Assembly (NCBI GenBank): GCA_026393275.1
Contig: JAPLAM010000078.1
Coordinates: forward strand, 21,334 to 85,333
Source of the DNA: Arthrobacter sp.
GTDB lineage: Bacteria; Actinomycetota; Actinomycetes; Actinomycetales; Micrococcaceae
Direction: 5' to 3'
Length of the DNA: 64,000 nt
Shown here: positions 51,800-63,996 of the stretch, in pieces
Layout: every line of letters begins with the position of its first letter
How positions within the stretch are numbered: the first letter of the stretch is position 1
Program-made: the position numbers and the translations under genes
The notes under the pieces: generated by a model
The model's input: only the letters and a program-made list of their open reading frames with translations
Database searches by the model: none
Told to the model about the DNA's origin: nothing

Positions 51800-51920
51800 T
51801 GAAACGGTAGCCTCGGCGCCGGAGGTGCTGCCGGTAATCCAGGACATTATGCCCGCCGCGGCGTGTTTGTCGCCGCCGTGGTGTTCCCACGCTTCGGGGA
51901 CGGCAGCCTTGCGAGAGAGC
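51800..51920 (-). pseudogene. C-terminal fragment of a second ketone-dikinase ATP-grasp subunit
   Basis: The minus strand reads LLSRKAAVPEAWEHHGGDKH, then AAAGIMSWITGSTSGAEAT. The segment GIMSWITGSTSG is closely similar to the end of the dikinase subunit at 1919-3010 (GMMSWITGSISG, also near the C terminus). So the window holds a relic of a paralogous dikinase gene, converging on the LysR fragment. No further upstream part can be followed; the next 200 nt are unrecognisable. Confidence 0.65.
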
Positions 51921-52246
51921 AGGTCAAGCCCACCGAGGAGAGGCACGTATCGACCCTGCGGTTACACAGACGACGTACAGGATTTTTCCATGTCAATCTC
52001 AAGTTGTGGGCCGAGAATGTGCTTGGTTGCACGTCTTCATGGTCCACGGCGAGAGGACCTCCGCCGAGGCGGTTCCGGTAGCTGCTGATTAGCTTCAGAC
52101 ACTGAGGCTCGCGGCCAGGAGAGGGAGGTCACCGATGTCATCGTTCCGAATCGGATCTGGAGAAACTGTGTCTGATGCCGTCCTTCCTGCGGTGCGCCGG
52201 GGACCCTCGGCACAGCGAGCGGTCGCTGGTGTCGGCGGGATGTATC
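51921..52246. other. Decayed intergenic stretch
   Basis: About 325 nt after the dikinase relic and before the membrane-protein gene. No gene is recognised. Confidence 0.45.
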
Positions 52247-52837
52247 GTGGCTGAGCCCTTTCTGTTCGGGCTTCAGCCGTCTGTCATTTCTGTGCTCCAC
52301 CTCGTCGCCGCATCCGGACCCCGGGATCCGATGTGGTCGGCGGGACCGCATTTTGTGGGACTCAAAATTGGGTTGGTCGCTCTGGCCGTCGTGCTGATCC
52401 TCCGGGTCCGTCGACGAGTATGGGCCCGGCTGCGGGGCCTGGGGTGGCGGCGGATGGCCCTTGCCTGCGGTGCCGCTGCCGGACTGTTCTATTCGGCGTG
52501 GATCTTCTATTTGAGCGGCACCATGCCTTCAGTTACCGTCGCCTACAACTGGAACATGGCCTGGCTCGCTTTGGACGGGTTTGAAGGTGTCACGGCGCTT
52601 CTGACAGCGGTATTCCTCTTCAAAGGCAGTTCATATGCGGCGCTGAGCGCCGCTGCCTTCTCCACGAGCCTGTGCATCGATGCCCTATTCGACGTCACGA
52701 CCGCGGCGCAGGGGCCGCCGCTCGTCACAGCAGTCCTTGAGGCCGTCCTCGTCGAACTGCCTTTCGCCGGCCTCTCCGCCCTCCTTGCCGTGAAACTCCT
52801 CGCCGCAGGCCGACAGTTGAGCCAACCCCTGGGATGA
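52247..52837 (+). CDS. Hypothetical multi-pass membrane protein
   Basis: A protein of about 196 residues with four to five hydrophobic helices: VGLKIGLVALAVVLILRVRR, RMALACGAAAGLFYSAWIFY, MAWLALDGFEGVTALLTAVF and later ones. It has no recognised motif. The GTG at 52247 (AEPFLFGLQPSVISVLHLVA) follows GGCGGGA and begins with a plausible first helix; the open frame extends upstream to an ATG at 52175 but that part is not protein-like. It is monocistronic. It may be a general membrane protein of unknown function. Confidence 0.7.
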   Translation: MAEPFLFGLQPSVISVLHLVAASGPRDPMWSAGPHFVGLKIGLVALAVVLILRVRRRVWARLRGLGWRRMALACGAAAGLFYSAWIFYLSGTMPSVTVAYNWNMAWLALDGFEGVTALLTAVFLFKGSSYAALSAAAFSTSLCIDALFDVTTAAQGPPLVTAVLEAVLVELPFAGLSALLAVKLLAAGRQLSQPLG

Positions 52838-52950
52838 CCGCTGGCAGAAACTCGCAAGGCTTCTGGTGCGCTAGCTAGCGCGGAACCTGCCGGCTCATCC
52901 GTGATGTGTGCTGCCTCCGGCGAAAGCATCCCCACTTGCGGCGGACTCGT

Positions 52951-53481
52951 CTACTTTCCGGCGGCGACGTTGGCCACCTGCTGGTCCGCTGCAGCGAAGT
53001 CGGCCTCGATCTTGGCCTGCAGCGCCGGGTCGTAGCCGTGGCCTTTGTCCGAGGCGTACCAGTCTTGGGCGTCCCCGGCGATGTTGCTGAAGGTGTTCAT
53101 CCATTCCGTGACGGAGGCGGGTTCGTTGTCGGCAGTGAAGAACTGGCTGGCGTCGGAGGACGTTTTTGTGGTGGATGCGGCCACTCGGACGGGGAAGTCG
53201 TCGGTTCCGTTTCCGGTCCACCAGTCGACTCTCTGGGCGCCGGTCAGGGGCGCTCCCTTTTCGAATTCGGCGTGCAGTGTGCTGTCTGCCGTCTGCAATA
53301 AGGCAGCGGCTTTGGCGCGCACCTCAGGGGTCGCCATGACTGCCGTGGAGGGCGGTGCCGACGTCGATGCTGGCGCGCCGGTTGCTGCGGCAGAGCCAGA
53401 ACTTCCGCACGCCGTTGTCAGGAGTATCGCGGCAAGGGCAGGGATGCTAGCGAGGAGACGACTCTTGGTTGAGTTCTTCAA
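52951..53481 (-). CDS. Hypothetical lipoprotein
   Basis: A 176-residue exported protein. Residues 1-25 form a lipoprotein signal (KSRLLASIPALAAILLTTAC) with lipobox LTTAC. A Ser/Ala/Thr linker to about residue 48 follows, then a soluble domain with FEKGAPLTGAQRVDWWTGNG, SDASQFFTADNEPASVTEWM and DWYASDKGHGYDPALQAKIE. No known family is recognised. It is cell-surface anchored. It is 109 nt downstream of the Pro-rich membrane protein on the same strand. Confidence 0.85.
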   Translation of the reverse strand: MKNSTKSRLLASIPALAAILLTTACGSSGSAAATGAPASTSAPPSTAVMATPEVRAKAAALLQTADSTLHAEFEKGAPLTGAQRVDWWTGNGTDDFPVRVAASTTKTSSDASQFFTADNEPASVTEWMNTFSNIAGDAQDWYASDKGHGYDPALQAKIEADFAAADQQVANVAAGK

Positions 53482-53590
53482 GGAATCTTGTCCTGAATTC
53501 CGTGGCCAGCAGCGCGGACAGTCGTCACGTCAGGACAGCGGTACGGGCGCCTGCCGATCGTTGGCTACATTGGTGTGGGCGGTTGTTGGC

Positions 53591-53983
53591 CTACGGGTTG
53601 ATGCCGCCGCCCGGAGTGCTCGGGGCGGTCGGCTGGCCTTGGCCGGGGCCACGGCGCGCCTGACCGTTAGCCCCGTTCGGCCGTCCGTTCTGGAACCTCT
53701 GCGCGACCTGGCGCGTCGCATCGGTCTTTCCCATGGAGTAACCGATCGCTGCCCCGCCTCCACCGGCGAGAAGTACTGCGATCCCTGCCGCCACGAGGAC
53801 TTTCGGCAGGCTCCACCACTTCTTCTTCACCGGGAGCCCCGGAGCATAGCCCGCCGGGGTACCTAGCGGCGGCACAGGCTGGGGACCGGACTGGGGAATG
53901 GGCATGGTCGGATGTGACTGGGGGGCCTGGTGCGCGGCGACCGGTGCCCCGGCGACGCCGTCTGGGTAAGTGTGCTGTTCCAC
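53591..53983 (-). CDS. Pro-rich single-pass membrane protein
   Basis: A 130-residue protein with a Pro/Gln/His-rich cytoplasmic N terminus (to residue 55), a basic patch VKKKWW, one transmembrane helix (VLVAAGIAVLLAGGGGAAIG) and a Gly/Pro/Arg/Asn-rich outer tail. The GTG start at 53983 follows GAGGAG; the longer frame to 54019 has no family support. Low complexity makes homology weak. It may share an operon with the lipoprotein downstream. The function is unknown. Confidence 0.75.
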   Translation of the reverse strand: MEQHTYPDGVAGAPVAAHQAPQSHPTMPIPQSGPQPVPPLGTPAGYAPGLPVKKKWWSLPKVLVAAGIAVLLAGGGGAAIGYSMGKTDATRQVAQRFQNGRPNGANGQARRGPGQGQPTAPSTPGGGINP

Positions 53984-54170
53984 GGAGTATCTCCTCAAGG
54001 ACGAAAGTTTCAGCCCCAAGTAAAGGGCAGAAGACTGGACGAAACCTGAGTCCAGGCCGGGGGAATGCCGTCCTGGATGTGCGCGAACGTCAGCTCGCCG
54101 GCGACGAAGCCGCCGAGGTGCCCGATCGCTCCGATCAAGGCGATGCTCTGCTTCGTGTTCCGCGTGTCAG

Positions 54171-55046
54171 TCAGTTGCCGGTGGTCCAGCCGATGTGGGC
54201 GATCCAGGCCTTGAGGTCGAGGACTTCGGGGTCGAGCTGGCGCGTGGCCTCAAAGTCGGCTTGGTAGGCCGGCAGCTTGCTGAACCACTCGAACATCGTC
54301 GCGGCGTCTCCCATCCGGGCCAGCGCCTCCAGCGGCAGAGCCTCGTAGCGGGAGGGCAGGCCAACAGCCGCGCCGAAGGCGGCAGCGATCTGGGAGCCGG
54401 TGAGCTCGTCGCCGGCGATCTCCACGCTCTTGCCCTCGACGGTCGTGCCCCCGAGGAGGATCGATGTCGCGACGCGGCCGATGTCGCGCACGGCGACCAT
54501 CTGCAGCGGGATACCGTCGGGCAGAGGCTCGCGCACGACTATTGTGCCGTCCTGGACGCTGACGCCCATGCGGAGGAGGTTCTCCATGAAGAACACCGGA
54601 CGAACGAAGGTGGCGTGGATGCCTAGGGATTCGATGTGTTGCTCGACGCGGCGCTTGCTCTCGAAGTGGGCGATCCCGGTGCGGCGCTCGGCACCGCCGA
54701 CGGAGCTGAAGACCAGGTGCGGCAGATTGGTGCGCTTTGCGGCGTCGGCAACGGCCTTCCCGGTGGTGATTTCAAGGTCGGTGCCACCGGGGCCGGCCAT
54801 GGTGGTCATAGCGAACGCGGCCTCCGCGCCGGTGAACACCGCGTCGACGGTCTCGGGCGTGGTGAGGTCGCCGGGGACGAGCTCGACGCCGCGGGCGGCC
54901 AGGGCCAGGCTCTTGCCGCCGTGCGGATCGCGGATGAGGGCGCGGACGGTCACGCCGCCGCGTTCGAGTAGGGCGTCGACGACGGAGCCTCCCTGCTGTC
55001 CGGTGGCTCCGATGACGGCGATCGTACGGGCAGTGGAGGGACTCAT
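54171..55046 (-). CDS. NmrA family NAD(P)-binding protein
   Basis: A 291-residue atypical SDR of the NmrA/HSCARG type. It starts with the Rossmann motif IAVIGATGQQGGSVVDALLE, RALIRDPHGGKSLALAARGV and GDLTTPETVDAVFTGAEAAF. The middle has HLVFSSVGGAERRTGIAHFE and KRRVEQHIESLGIHATFVRP, where the usual catalytic Tyr is absent. Such proteins sense NADP redox state or act as quinone/isoflavone-type reductases. GGAAAGGAAACCC precedes ATG 55046. The gene is monocistronic. Confidence 0.92.
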   Translation of the reverse strand: MSPSTARTIAVIGATGQQGGSVVDALLERGGVTVRALIRDPHGGKSLALAARGVELVPGDLTTPETVDAVFTGAEAAFAMTTMAGPGGTDLEITTGKAVADAAKRTNLPHLVFSSVGGAERRTGIAHFESKRRVEQHIESLGIHATFVRPVFFMENLLRMGVSVQDGTIVVREPLPDGIPLQMVAVRDIGRVATSILLGGTTVEGKSVEIAGDELTGSQIAAAFGAAVGLPSRYEALPLEALARMGDAATMFEWFSKLPAYQADFEATRQLDPEVLDLKAWIAHIGWTTGN

Positions 55047-55087
55047 GGGTTTCCTTTCCGAAGACTGCGCGCTGTCGGGTCTAGCGC

Positions 55088-56614
55088 TCAGACGACGGCG
55101 GACAGCAACAGGGTGAGTCCGAATCCGACGAGGGAGATCAGCGTTTCCATGACGGACCACGTCTTGATTGTTTGCCCTACTGTCAGCCCGAAGTATTCCT
55201 TGACCAGCCAAAATCCTGCATCGTTCACATGGGAAAAGAACAGTGACCCGGCACCGATAGCGAGCACAACCAACGCCAATTGAGCCGGCGGCAGACCGGT
55301 TGCTATGGGGGCGATGATGCCAGCTGCCGTTACGGTGGCGACCGTCGCTGAGCCTGTGGCCAGACGAATCAGCACAGCGATAATCCATCCCAGCACCAGT
55401 GCGGACAGGCTGGCGGCTACGGCGATCTTGGCGATGGCGGTGCCGGTGCCGCCGTCGACCAGAACCTGCTTGAAGCCGCCGCCCGCGCCGACGATGAGCA
55501 TGACCCCGACGATCGGCAACAGACTCTGTCCGATCTTCTTCGTTAGAATCGACGCCGAGAAGCCCACTCTGGTACCGAAGGTGACCATGGCCAGGAGTAC
55601 GGCCACGAGCAGCGCGAAGACCGGATCGCCGATGAAATCCAGCAACGGTCGCACCGGGTTGCCTTTGTCCATCCAAATGTCCGCCCCCGCTTTGATCAGC
55701 ATGAGCACCAACGGGGACAGTAGAGTGACCAGGGTCCAAGTGAAGGACGGGCTGCCGGTGGCGTCGGGATCCTGTGCCTTACCCAGGGGCGCGTCACTCA
55801 AGGGCGCGTCGCGGCGCGGACTCGCGGCCTGTGCACCCGAGTCCTGACCCTCCGGGTTTTCCCGGTTCCCGCCGGACCCGACAGTCACGGCCAGACCGGC
55901 GCCGGCGGCGCCAATGGGCACCATCCGTGCGGCGAGACGGCCAAATAAGGGACCAGCCACAATGACGGTTGGAACCGCAATTAGGAGGCCCAAGGCAAGG
56001 GTCACCCCGACATTGGCGTGCAGGATGCCGATCGCGGCCAGCGGACCCGGGTGCGGCGGGATGAATCCGTGGAGCACCGACAGGCCTGCCAGGGCTGGGA
56101 TGCCAAGCAGCATTGCAGGACCCTTGGAACGGTGCACGGCGAGCATCACGACGGGTATGAGCAGCACGAGCCCGATCTCGAAAAACATGGGGATGCCAAT
56201 GATGCCCGCGATAAGTGCCATCTTCCAGGGCAGCGTTGCCGGCCGGCCGTGGAGAAGTGTGTCCACGATCTTGTCCGCACCGCCGGAATCGGCCAACAGC
56301 TTACCCAGCATCGCTCCCAGTGCGATGAGGACTCCGACATAGCCCAGCACGCCGCCGACGCCGTTTTCGTAGGAGGTTGTCACCTTGTCCAGAGCAATAC
56401 CGGAGGCGATGCCGACGAAGAGAGCCCCGATACTGAGAGCCAGAAAGGCGTGCATCTTCGCCCAGACGATCAGCAGGACGACAATCGCGATGCCGAGGGC
56501 TGCGACGACAAGCACTTGCGTGTCATGTCCGTTCCATGGCTGATTCATGAGGTCTGTGGTGCTGTCGGTGGTGACCCCGGTAAAAGGCCCGACAAGGCTG
56601 GAGATTCCGTTCAT
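55088..56614 (-). CDS. gntP: GntP family gluconate:H+ symporter
   Basis: A 508-residue, 12-14-helix transporter of the gluconate permease family: YVGVLIALGAMLGKLLADSG, ALIAGIIGIPMFFEIGLVLL, GFIPPHPGPLAAIGILHANV (the IPPHPGP signature) and, near the end, FSHVNDAGFWLVKEYFGLTV. A long hydrophilic loop (residues about 250-295) is typical. It imports gluconate with protons. It is 14 nt downstream of gntK on the same strand, and both probably form an operon repressed by a GntR-type regulator, which is not in the window. Confidence 0.95.
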   Translation of the reverse strand: MNGISSLVGPFTGVTTDSTTDLMNQPWNGHDTQVLVVAALGIAIVVLLIVWAKMHAFLALSIGALFVGIASGIALDKVTTSYENGVGGVLGYVGVLIALGAMLGKLLADSGGADKIVDTLLHGRPATLPWKMALIAGIIGIPMFFEIGLVLLIPVVMLAVHRSKGPAMLLGIPALAGLSVLHGFIPPHPGPLAAIGILHANVGVTLALGLLIAVPTVIVAGPLFGRLAARMVPIGAAGAGLAVTVGSGGNRENPEGQDSGAQAASPRRDAPLSDAPLGKAQDPDATGSPSFTWTLVTLLSPLVLMLIKAGADIWMDKGNPVRPLLDFIGDPVFALLVAVLLAMVTFGTRVGFSASILTKKIGQSLLPIVGVMLIVGAGGGFKQVLVDGGTGTAIAKIAVAASLSALVLGWIIAVLIRLATGSATVATVTAAGIIAPIATGLPPAQLALVVLAIGAGSLFFSHVNDAGFWLVKEYFGLTVGQTIKTWSVMETLISLVGFGLTLLLSAVV

Positions 56615-56628
56615 GGCGCTCCTCCTGT

Positions 56629-57174
56629 TCAGCTCAGCCGCAGGCCGAACCGATCCATGATGCTTTGGGCAATCACGCCGGGATCCGGGCCAACGTCGAT
56701 TTGGATCCCGGGCTCATCCGGGGATAGCTCCTCGAGGTCTGCGAACTGACTCGCCAGGAGACTCGCGGGCATGAAATGACCGTGGCGTTCGGTCAACCGC
56801 GCGCCAATGGTCTCGGGGGACCCGGACAGAAAGATGAAGACGACGCCGGAGCGCCGTCGGTTGATAATGTTCCGGTAAGAGCGCTTGAGCGCCGAACAGG
56901 TAATGACCCCGTTCTCCCCGTGATCCAGCCTCCGGTCGACCCACGCGGCAACTTTCTCCAGCCAGGGATATCTGTCCTCATCCGTCAGCGGATGCCCTGC
57001 GGCCATCTTGTCGACATTTGCTTGGGGGTGCAGGGCATCGCCTTCCTCGAAGGCCCAACCCAGCCGACCCGCCAAGAGGGCGGCAACGGTGGATTTGCCG
57101 GACCCGGAGACGCCCATGACCACGAGTACCACCGGTTCGGTCAGGGCAGGTGTCACCAGGTCCAGCGGGTCCAT
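56629..57174 (-). CDS. gntK: Gluconokinase (thermoresistant type)
   Basis: A 181-residue P-loop kinase: VVLVVMGVSGSGKSTVAALL (Walker A), FEEGDALHPQANVDKMAAGH (gluconate binding), ITCSALKRSYRNIINRRRSG, and later HGHFMPASLLASQFADLEEL. It phosphorylates gluconate to 6-phosphogluconate for the pentose phosphate or Entner-Doudoroff route. ATG 57174 is chosen; an upstream start at 57216 would add an unconserved stretch. It is followed by gntP after 14 nt. Confidence 0.95.
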   Translation of the reverse strand: MDPLDLVTPALTEPVVLVVMGVSGSGKSTVAALLAGRLGWAFEEGDALHPQANVDKMAAGHPLTDEDRYPWLEKVAAWVDRRLDHGENGVITCSALKRSYRNIINRRRSGVVFIFLSGSPETIGARLTERHGHFMPASLLASQFADLEELSPDEPGIQIDVGPDPGVIAQSIMDRFGLRLS

Positions 57175-57384
57175 GCTGTCATCTTGGCAGCAGCCGCGGC
57201 TCCGCGCCATAGTCAATCGCAGCTGATTCGATAGGGCGTGTGGTCACCTTTGGACTCGCTGCCGGTACTGCCGGGGAGTCAGTCTTTAAGGAAGCGCCGG
57301 TTGAAGATGGACACGGGAACAACCGGACCCCGGTAAACGTTCCATTCCTGTCAGCTAAGAACGACAGAAATGAGAATCACCCCA

Positions 57385-57687
57385 GTGGCAACCGACTACG
57401 ACGAAGTACGCTCCGACGTCAAAGAATCGCAGGACCGCTCCCTGCAGGCGCTGCAATCCGCCAACGCCCCGGATGCCAACAGCGTCGTCCGTGAACTGGA
57501 CGAATCCGACGCACTCGACGACACCATGACTCCCGGTGGAGAGTTCGTCGCCGAGGAACTCATCGTCCAGGTCATTCCCCAGGCCAAGGACGAGTTCACC
57601 TGCTACTCCTGCTTCCTGGTCCGGCACCGCTCCCAGCTCGCCCGCGAAAAGAACGGCCACTCGTACTGCGTCGAGTGCGAAGGCTAG
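57385..57687 (+). CDS. DUF4193 family zinc-ribbon protein
   Basis: A 100-residue DUF4193 protein. The N terminus is the conserved ATDYDEVRSDVKESQDRSL. The C terminus has CYSCFLVRHRSQLAREKNGH then SYCVECEG, whose two CxxC pairs form a zinc ribbon. These small proteins are nearly universal in actinobacteria but their role is unknown. I place the start at the GTG (57385) matching the family N terminus (usually MATDYD); ATG 57370 five codons upstream is possible. It is divergent from gntK. Confidence 0.9.
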   Translation: MATDYDEVRSDVKESQDRSLQALQSANAPDANSVVRELDESDALDDTMTPGGEFVAEELIVQVIPQAKDEFTCYSCFLVRHRSQLAREKNGHSYCVECEG

Positions 57688-57793
57688 GACGATACGGCTC
57701 CAGCTGTTGGGCCGCAACAATGTGACACCCCGGCGCGGCACCGCGAACGGGATCCTTGCATTGCTGCCCGAACGAGCGCTACAGTGTGAGGCG

Positions 57794-57822
57794 TGTCACC
57801 ACCAGTGACATGTGCTTATGAT
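57794..57822 (+). promoter_or_regulatory. Candidate sigma-70-type promoter before the glycine riboswitch
   Basis: TGTCAC (57794-57799) and TATGAT (57817-57822) are spaced by 17 nt, directly before the riboswitch. The -10 fits the consensus well; the -35 only loosely. Confidence 0.5.
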
Positions 57823-58035
57823 CTGCGGCGGGAGAGTCCTGCCGGTACGTTCTGCAGGCGCCGTAGGAGCAAATCCTCCCCAGGAATCTCTCAGGCCCAC
57901 GTACCGCCGCGGCAAGGCAACTCTGGAAAGTAGCCGGCATTGTCCTTGGACAAGCCGTGCTCACCGACGGTGCAAGGGTCCCCTGCTAACAGCAGGAGGC
58001 GCGGAAACTCTCAGGTCCAATACAGAGCGGGGAGG
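57822..58035 (+). ncRNA. Tandem glycine riboswitch
   Basis: Two adjacent glycine aptamers in the gcvP leader. Aptamer 1 starts GCGGGAGAGTCC, with GCCGTAGGAGCAAA and ATCTCTCAGG. Aptamer 2 has GGAAAG, CACCGACGGTGCAAGG and GCGGAAACTCTCAGG. The joined arrangement with a short linker is the classic cooperative glycine sensor; glycine binding turns on the glycine-cleavage operon. A hairpin (GTGGCGCACCCGTGCGCCAC, 58051-58070) follows and may be the expression platform. gcvP starts 53 nt after the aptamers. Confidence 0.93.
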
Positions 58036-58088
58036 AACCCGAATCAACGTGGCGCACCCGTGCGCCACCTGAATTATGGAGTTCCTTC

Positions 58089-60941
<2,853 letters not shown>

Positions 60942-60951
60942 GGATTCCGAC

Positions 60952-62064
60952 ATGACTGAGAACTACACGGCACTCTACGAAGAGCACAAGCAGCTCGGCG
61001 CCTCCTTTACCGATTTCGGCGGCTGGCAGATGCCGCTCAAGTACAGCTCCGAGCTGGCCGAACACCACGCGGTGCGCAACGCCGCCGGCCTGTTCGACCT
61101 TTCCCACATGGGCGAAGTCTGGGTTACCGGCCCGCAAGCCGGCGCCTTCCTCGACTACGCCCTGGTGGGCAAACTCTCCGCCATCGCGGACGGCAAGGCC
61201 AAGTACTCGCTGATCTGCAATGAAGACGGCGGCATCATCGACGACCTCATCACCTACCGTTTTGGTGACGAGAAGTACCTGGTGGTCCCCAACGCAGGCA
61301 ACGCACCCACCGTCGCGGCCGCCCTTGCCGAACGTGCAGCGAACTTCGACGTGAAGGTGGAGGACGCCTCCGCAGCAACCGCGCTGGTGGCAGTCCAGGG
61401 CCCGAAGGCCGAGGCCATCCTGCTCAAGCTGACTGACGAGGCCCAGCACGCGCTGGTGACCGACCTGAAGTACTACGCGTTCAATGAGCTCACCGTTGCC
61501 GGGCACAAGGTCATCCTGGCCCGCACAGGCTACACCGGTGAGGACGGCTTCGAGCTTTTCGTGGCGAACGACGGCGCCGCCTCCTTGTGGGCGGCCGTCG
61601 CCGAGGCAGGGGCCGAATTCGGCATCGTTCCGTGCGGGCTCGCCTCCCGCGACTCGCTCCGCCTCGAAGCCGGCATGCCGCTTTACGGCAACGAGCTCTC
61701 GCTCGAACGGTCGCCGTTCGACGCCGGCCTCGGCCCTGTTGTCGCGCTCAAGTCCAAGGAAGGCGACTTTGTGGGCCGCTCGGCCCTGGAAACCGCCAAG
61801 GAAGCCGGTTCCAAGCGGAAACTGGTGGGTCTCAAGGGCCTCGGACGCCGCGCCGGCCGTGGGCACTACCCGGTCCTCAAGGACGGCAACGTGGTTGGCG
61901 AAGTCACCTCCGGGCAGCCCTCACCCACCCTGGGCTACCCGGTGGCCATGGCCTATGTTGACGTCGAACACGCCGACTTGGGCACCGCCCTCGACATCGA
62001 CCTGCGCGGCAAGGCCGAGCCCTTCGAGGTTGTCGCCCTGCCGTTTTACAAGCGCCAAAAGTAG
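60952..62064 (+). CDS. gcvT: Aminomethyltransferase, T protein
   Basis: A 370-residue T protein: [37 protein letters not shown] and [14 protein letters not shown], then [20 protein letters not shown] and the C-terminal [20 protein letters not shown]. It transfers the methylene from the aminomethyl-lipoyl H protein to tetrahydrofolate, releasing ammonia. It begins 10 nt after gcvP. Confidence 0.97.
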   Translation: MTENYTALYEEHKQLGASFTDFGGWQMPLKYSSELAEHHAVRNAAGLFDLSHMGEVWVTGPQAGAFLDYALVGKLSAIADGKAKYSLICNEDGGIIDDLITYRFGDEKYLVVPNAGNAPTVAAALAERAANFDVKVEDASAATALVAVQGPKAEAILLKLTDEAQHALVTDLKYYAFNELTVAGHKVILARTGYTGEDGFELFVANDGAASLWAAVAEAGAEFGIVPCGLASRDSLRLEAGMPLYGNELSLERSPFDAGLGPVVALKSKEGDFVGRSALETAKEAGSKRKLVGLKGLGRRAGRGHYPVLKDGNVVGEVTSGQPSPTLGYPVAMAYVDVEHADLGTALDIDLRGKAEPFEVVALPFYKRQK

Positions 62065-62180
62065 CCACTGGGGGCCGCGGGGCGCCAGCCCCACCGCCCC
62101 TCCGGACGCTCTCTCACTTGATGCGGTGTTTGGGCGAAGGCTCTCTCACTCTTGAACTCCAAACTTTAAGGAAACACAAC

Positions 62181-62564
62181 ATGGCCAAGGTTGCCGCTGA
62201 ACTGAAGTACTCCGCAGAGCACGAGTGGATCGCCGCTGACGGCGATGGTCCGTCCGCAATTGGAGTGTCCGCTGTTGCCGCTGAGGCGCTGGGCGACATC
62301 GTGTACGTGGACCTGCCCGAGGTTGGTACCACCGTGACCGCGGGGGAGACCTGCGGCGAGATCGAGTCGACCAAGTCCGTCTCGGACTTGTACTCCCCGG
62401 TCACGGGCGAGGTCACGGAAATCAATGACGCCGTCGTCAGCGATCCTGCCGTGATCAACTCCGACCCGTATGGGGCCGGCTGGCTCTTCAAGGTCACCGT
62501 GACCGAAGAAGGCCCGCTGCTGTCCGCGCAGGAATACGCCGAAGCCAACGGCGGCGAGCTGTGA
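62181..62564 (+). CDS. gcvH: Glycine cleavage system H protein
   Basis: A 127-residue lipoyl carrier. Conserved segments are [10 protein letters not shown] near the start, [15 protein letters not shown], and [20 protein letters not shown] with the lipoylated Lys near residue 64; later [19 protein letters not shown] lies before ATG 62181. It shuttles the aminomethyl group between P and T proteins. It overlaps glyA by 4 nt (GTGA). Confidence 0.97.
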   Translation: MAKVAAELKYSAEHEWIAADGDGPSAIGVSAVAAEALGDIVYVDLPEVGTTVTAGETCGEIESTKSVSDLYSPVTGEVTEINDAVVSDPAVINSDPYGAGWLFKVTVTEEGPLLSAQEYAEANGGEL

Positions 62565-63883
62565 GCGCGGCCGCCGAAACGACGCTCTTCGAGCAGGTCA
62601 TGTCGCCGAGTCTGGACGCGGACCTGTCGGTCCTGGATCCGGAGGTCGCGGTCAGGATTGACGCCGAGTTGGGCCGCCAGCGTGACGGGCTGGAGATGAT
62701 CGCCTCGGAGAACCACACCGCCAGGGCCGTCATGCAGGCGCAGGGCTCGGTCCTGACCAACAAGTACGCGGAGGGCTACCCGGGCAAGCGCTACTACGGC
62801 GGCTGCGAGCACGTCGACGTCATCGAGCAGCTCGCCATCGACCGGGTCAAGGCCTTGTTCGGGGCCGGGTTCGCGAACGTCCAGCCGCACTCCGGTGCGC
62901 AGGCCAACGCCTCGGTCATGCACGCGCTGATCAAGCCCGGCGACACGATCATGGGCCTGAACCTGGCCCACGGCGGGCACCTGACGCACGGCATGCGCAT
63001 CAACTTCTCCGGCCGGCTGTACAACGTGGTCCCGTACCAGGTCCGCGAAGACACCCACACGATTGACATGGCCGAGGTGGAGCGCCTCGCCCAGGAAACA
63101 AAGCCGGCGCTGATCGTGGCGGGCTGGTCGGCGTATGCCCGGCAGCTGGACTTCGCCGAGTTCCGCCGGATCGCCGATCTGGTGGGCGCCTACCTGATGG
63201 TGGACATGGCCCACTTCGCGGGCCTGGTGGCCGCGGGGCTGCACCCGTCCCCGGTGCCGCACGCCCACGTGGTCACCTCGACCACGCACAAGACCCTCGC
63301 GGGTCCGCGCGGCGGCATCATCCTCTCCAACGACGCGGACATCGCGAAGAAGATCAACTCGGCGGTGTTCCCGGGCCAGCAGGGCGGGCGGCTGGAGCAC
63401 GTCATCGCCGGTAAGGCCGTCGCGTTCAAGATCGCCGCGTCCCCGGAGTTCAAGGAACGCCAGGAACGGGTCCTCGCGGGCGCCCGGATCCTCGCGGACC
63501 GCCTGGTCCGGCCGGACGTCACCGCCAAGGGGATCAGCGTGATCTCCGGCGGCACCGACGTGCACCTGGTCCTGGTGGACCTGCGTAACTGCGAGCTCAA
63601 CGGCCAGGAAGCCGAGGACCGCCTCGCGGCGATCGATATCACGGTCAACCGCAACGCCGTCCCGTTCGACCCGCGCCCGCCGATGGTCACCTCCGGGCTG
63701 CGGATCGGCACCCCGGCGCTGGCCACCCGCGGTTTCGGCGAGGCCGCGTTCGCCGAGGTCGCGGACATCATCGCCGAGGCTTTGATCGCCGACGCCGGCG
63801 CGGACCTCTCCGGCCTGCGCACCCGGGTGGAGGCACTCGCCGCCGCCCACCCGCTCTACCCGTCGGTTGACAACCTCAGCTGA
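62561..63883 (+). CDS. glyA: Serine hydroxymethyltransferase
   Basis: A 440-residue PLP enzyme: [57 protein letters not shown] and the Schiff-base Lys in [14 protein letters not shown] near residue 244. GTG start, overlapping gcvH. It makes serine from glycine and methylene-THF, which the glycine cleavage complex produces, so the operon forms a glycine-to-serine unit. An extended N terminus of about 15 residues is present. Confidence 0.96.
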   Translation: MSAAAETTLFEQVMSPSLDADLSVLDPEVAVRIDAELGRQRDGLEMIASENHTARAVMQAQGSVLTNKYAEGYPGKRYYGGCEHVDVIEQLAIDRVKALFGAGFANVQPHSGAQANASVMHALIKPGDTIMGLNLAHGGHLTHGMRINFSGRLYNVVPYQVREDTHTIDMAEVERLAQETKPALIVAGWSAYARQLDFAEFRRIADLVGAYLMVDMAHFAGLVAAGLHPSPVPHAHVVTSTTHKTLAGPRGGIILSNDADIAKKINSAVFPGQQGGRLEHVIAGKAVAFKIAASPEFKERQERVLAGARILADRLVRPDVTAKGISVISGGTDVHLVLVDLRNCELNGQEAEDRLAAIDITVNRNAVPFDPRPPMVTSGLRIGTPALATRGFGEAAFAEVADIIAEALIADAGADLSGLRTRVEALAAAHPLYPSVDNLS

Positions 63884-63889
63884 CGGTTT

Positions 63890-63929
63890 CGGGCCCGGGC
63901 CGGTCTCTTCGGGGCTGGCTCCGGGCCCG
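63890..63929 (+). terminator. Hairpin after glyA
   Basis: CGGGCCCGG (63890-63898) pairs with CCGGGCCCG (63921-63929), extended by GCC/GGC. There is no T run behind it; a weak or Rho-assisted terminator. Confidence 0.5.
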
Positions 63930-63933
63930 GCAC

Positions 63934-63996
63934 GCCACAGTTTTCACGCGTGCTCGCTCGTACCTCGCTTAGACGCACGCTTTCGAAAACTGCGGC
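63934..63996. repeat. Long imperfect inverted repeat at window edge
   Basis: GCCACAGTTTTC (63934-63945) pairs with GAAAACTGCGGC (63985-63996), one mismatch; inside it GCGTGC (63948-63953) pairs with GCACGC (63975-63980). The resulting hairpin lies between glyA and whatever follows the window. It could be a bidirectional terminator or an intergenic repeat unit. Confidence 0.6.

Noticed and set aside
62114..63850. 578-codon minus-strand open frame opposite gcvH and glyA
   Set aside because: Antisense shadow of two housekeeping genes.
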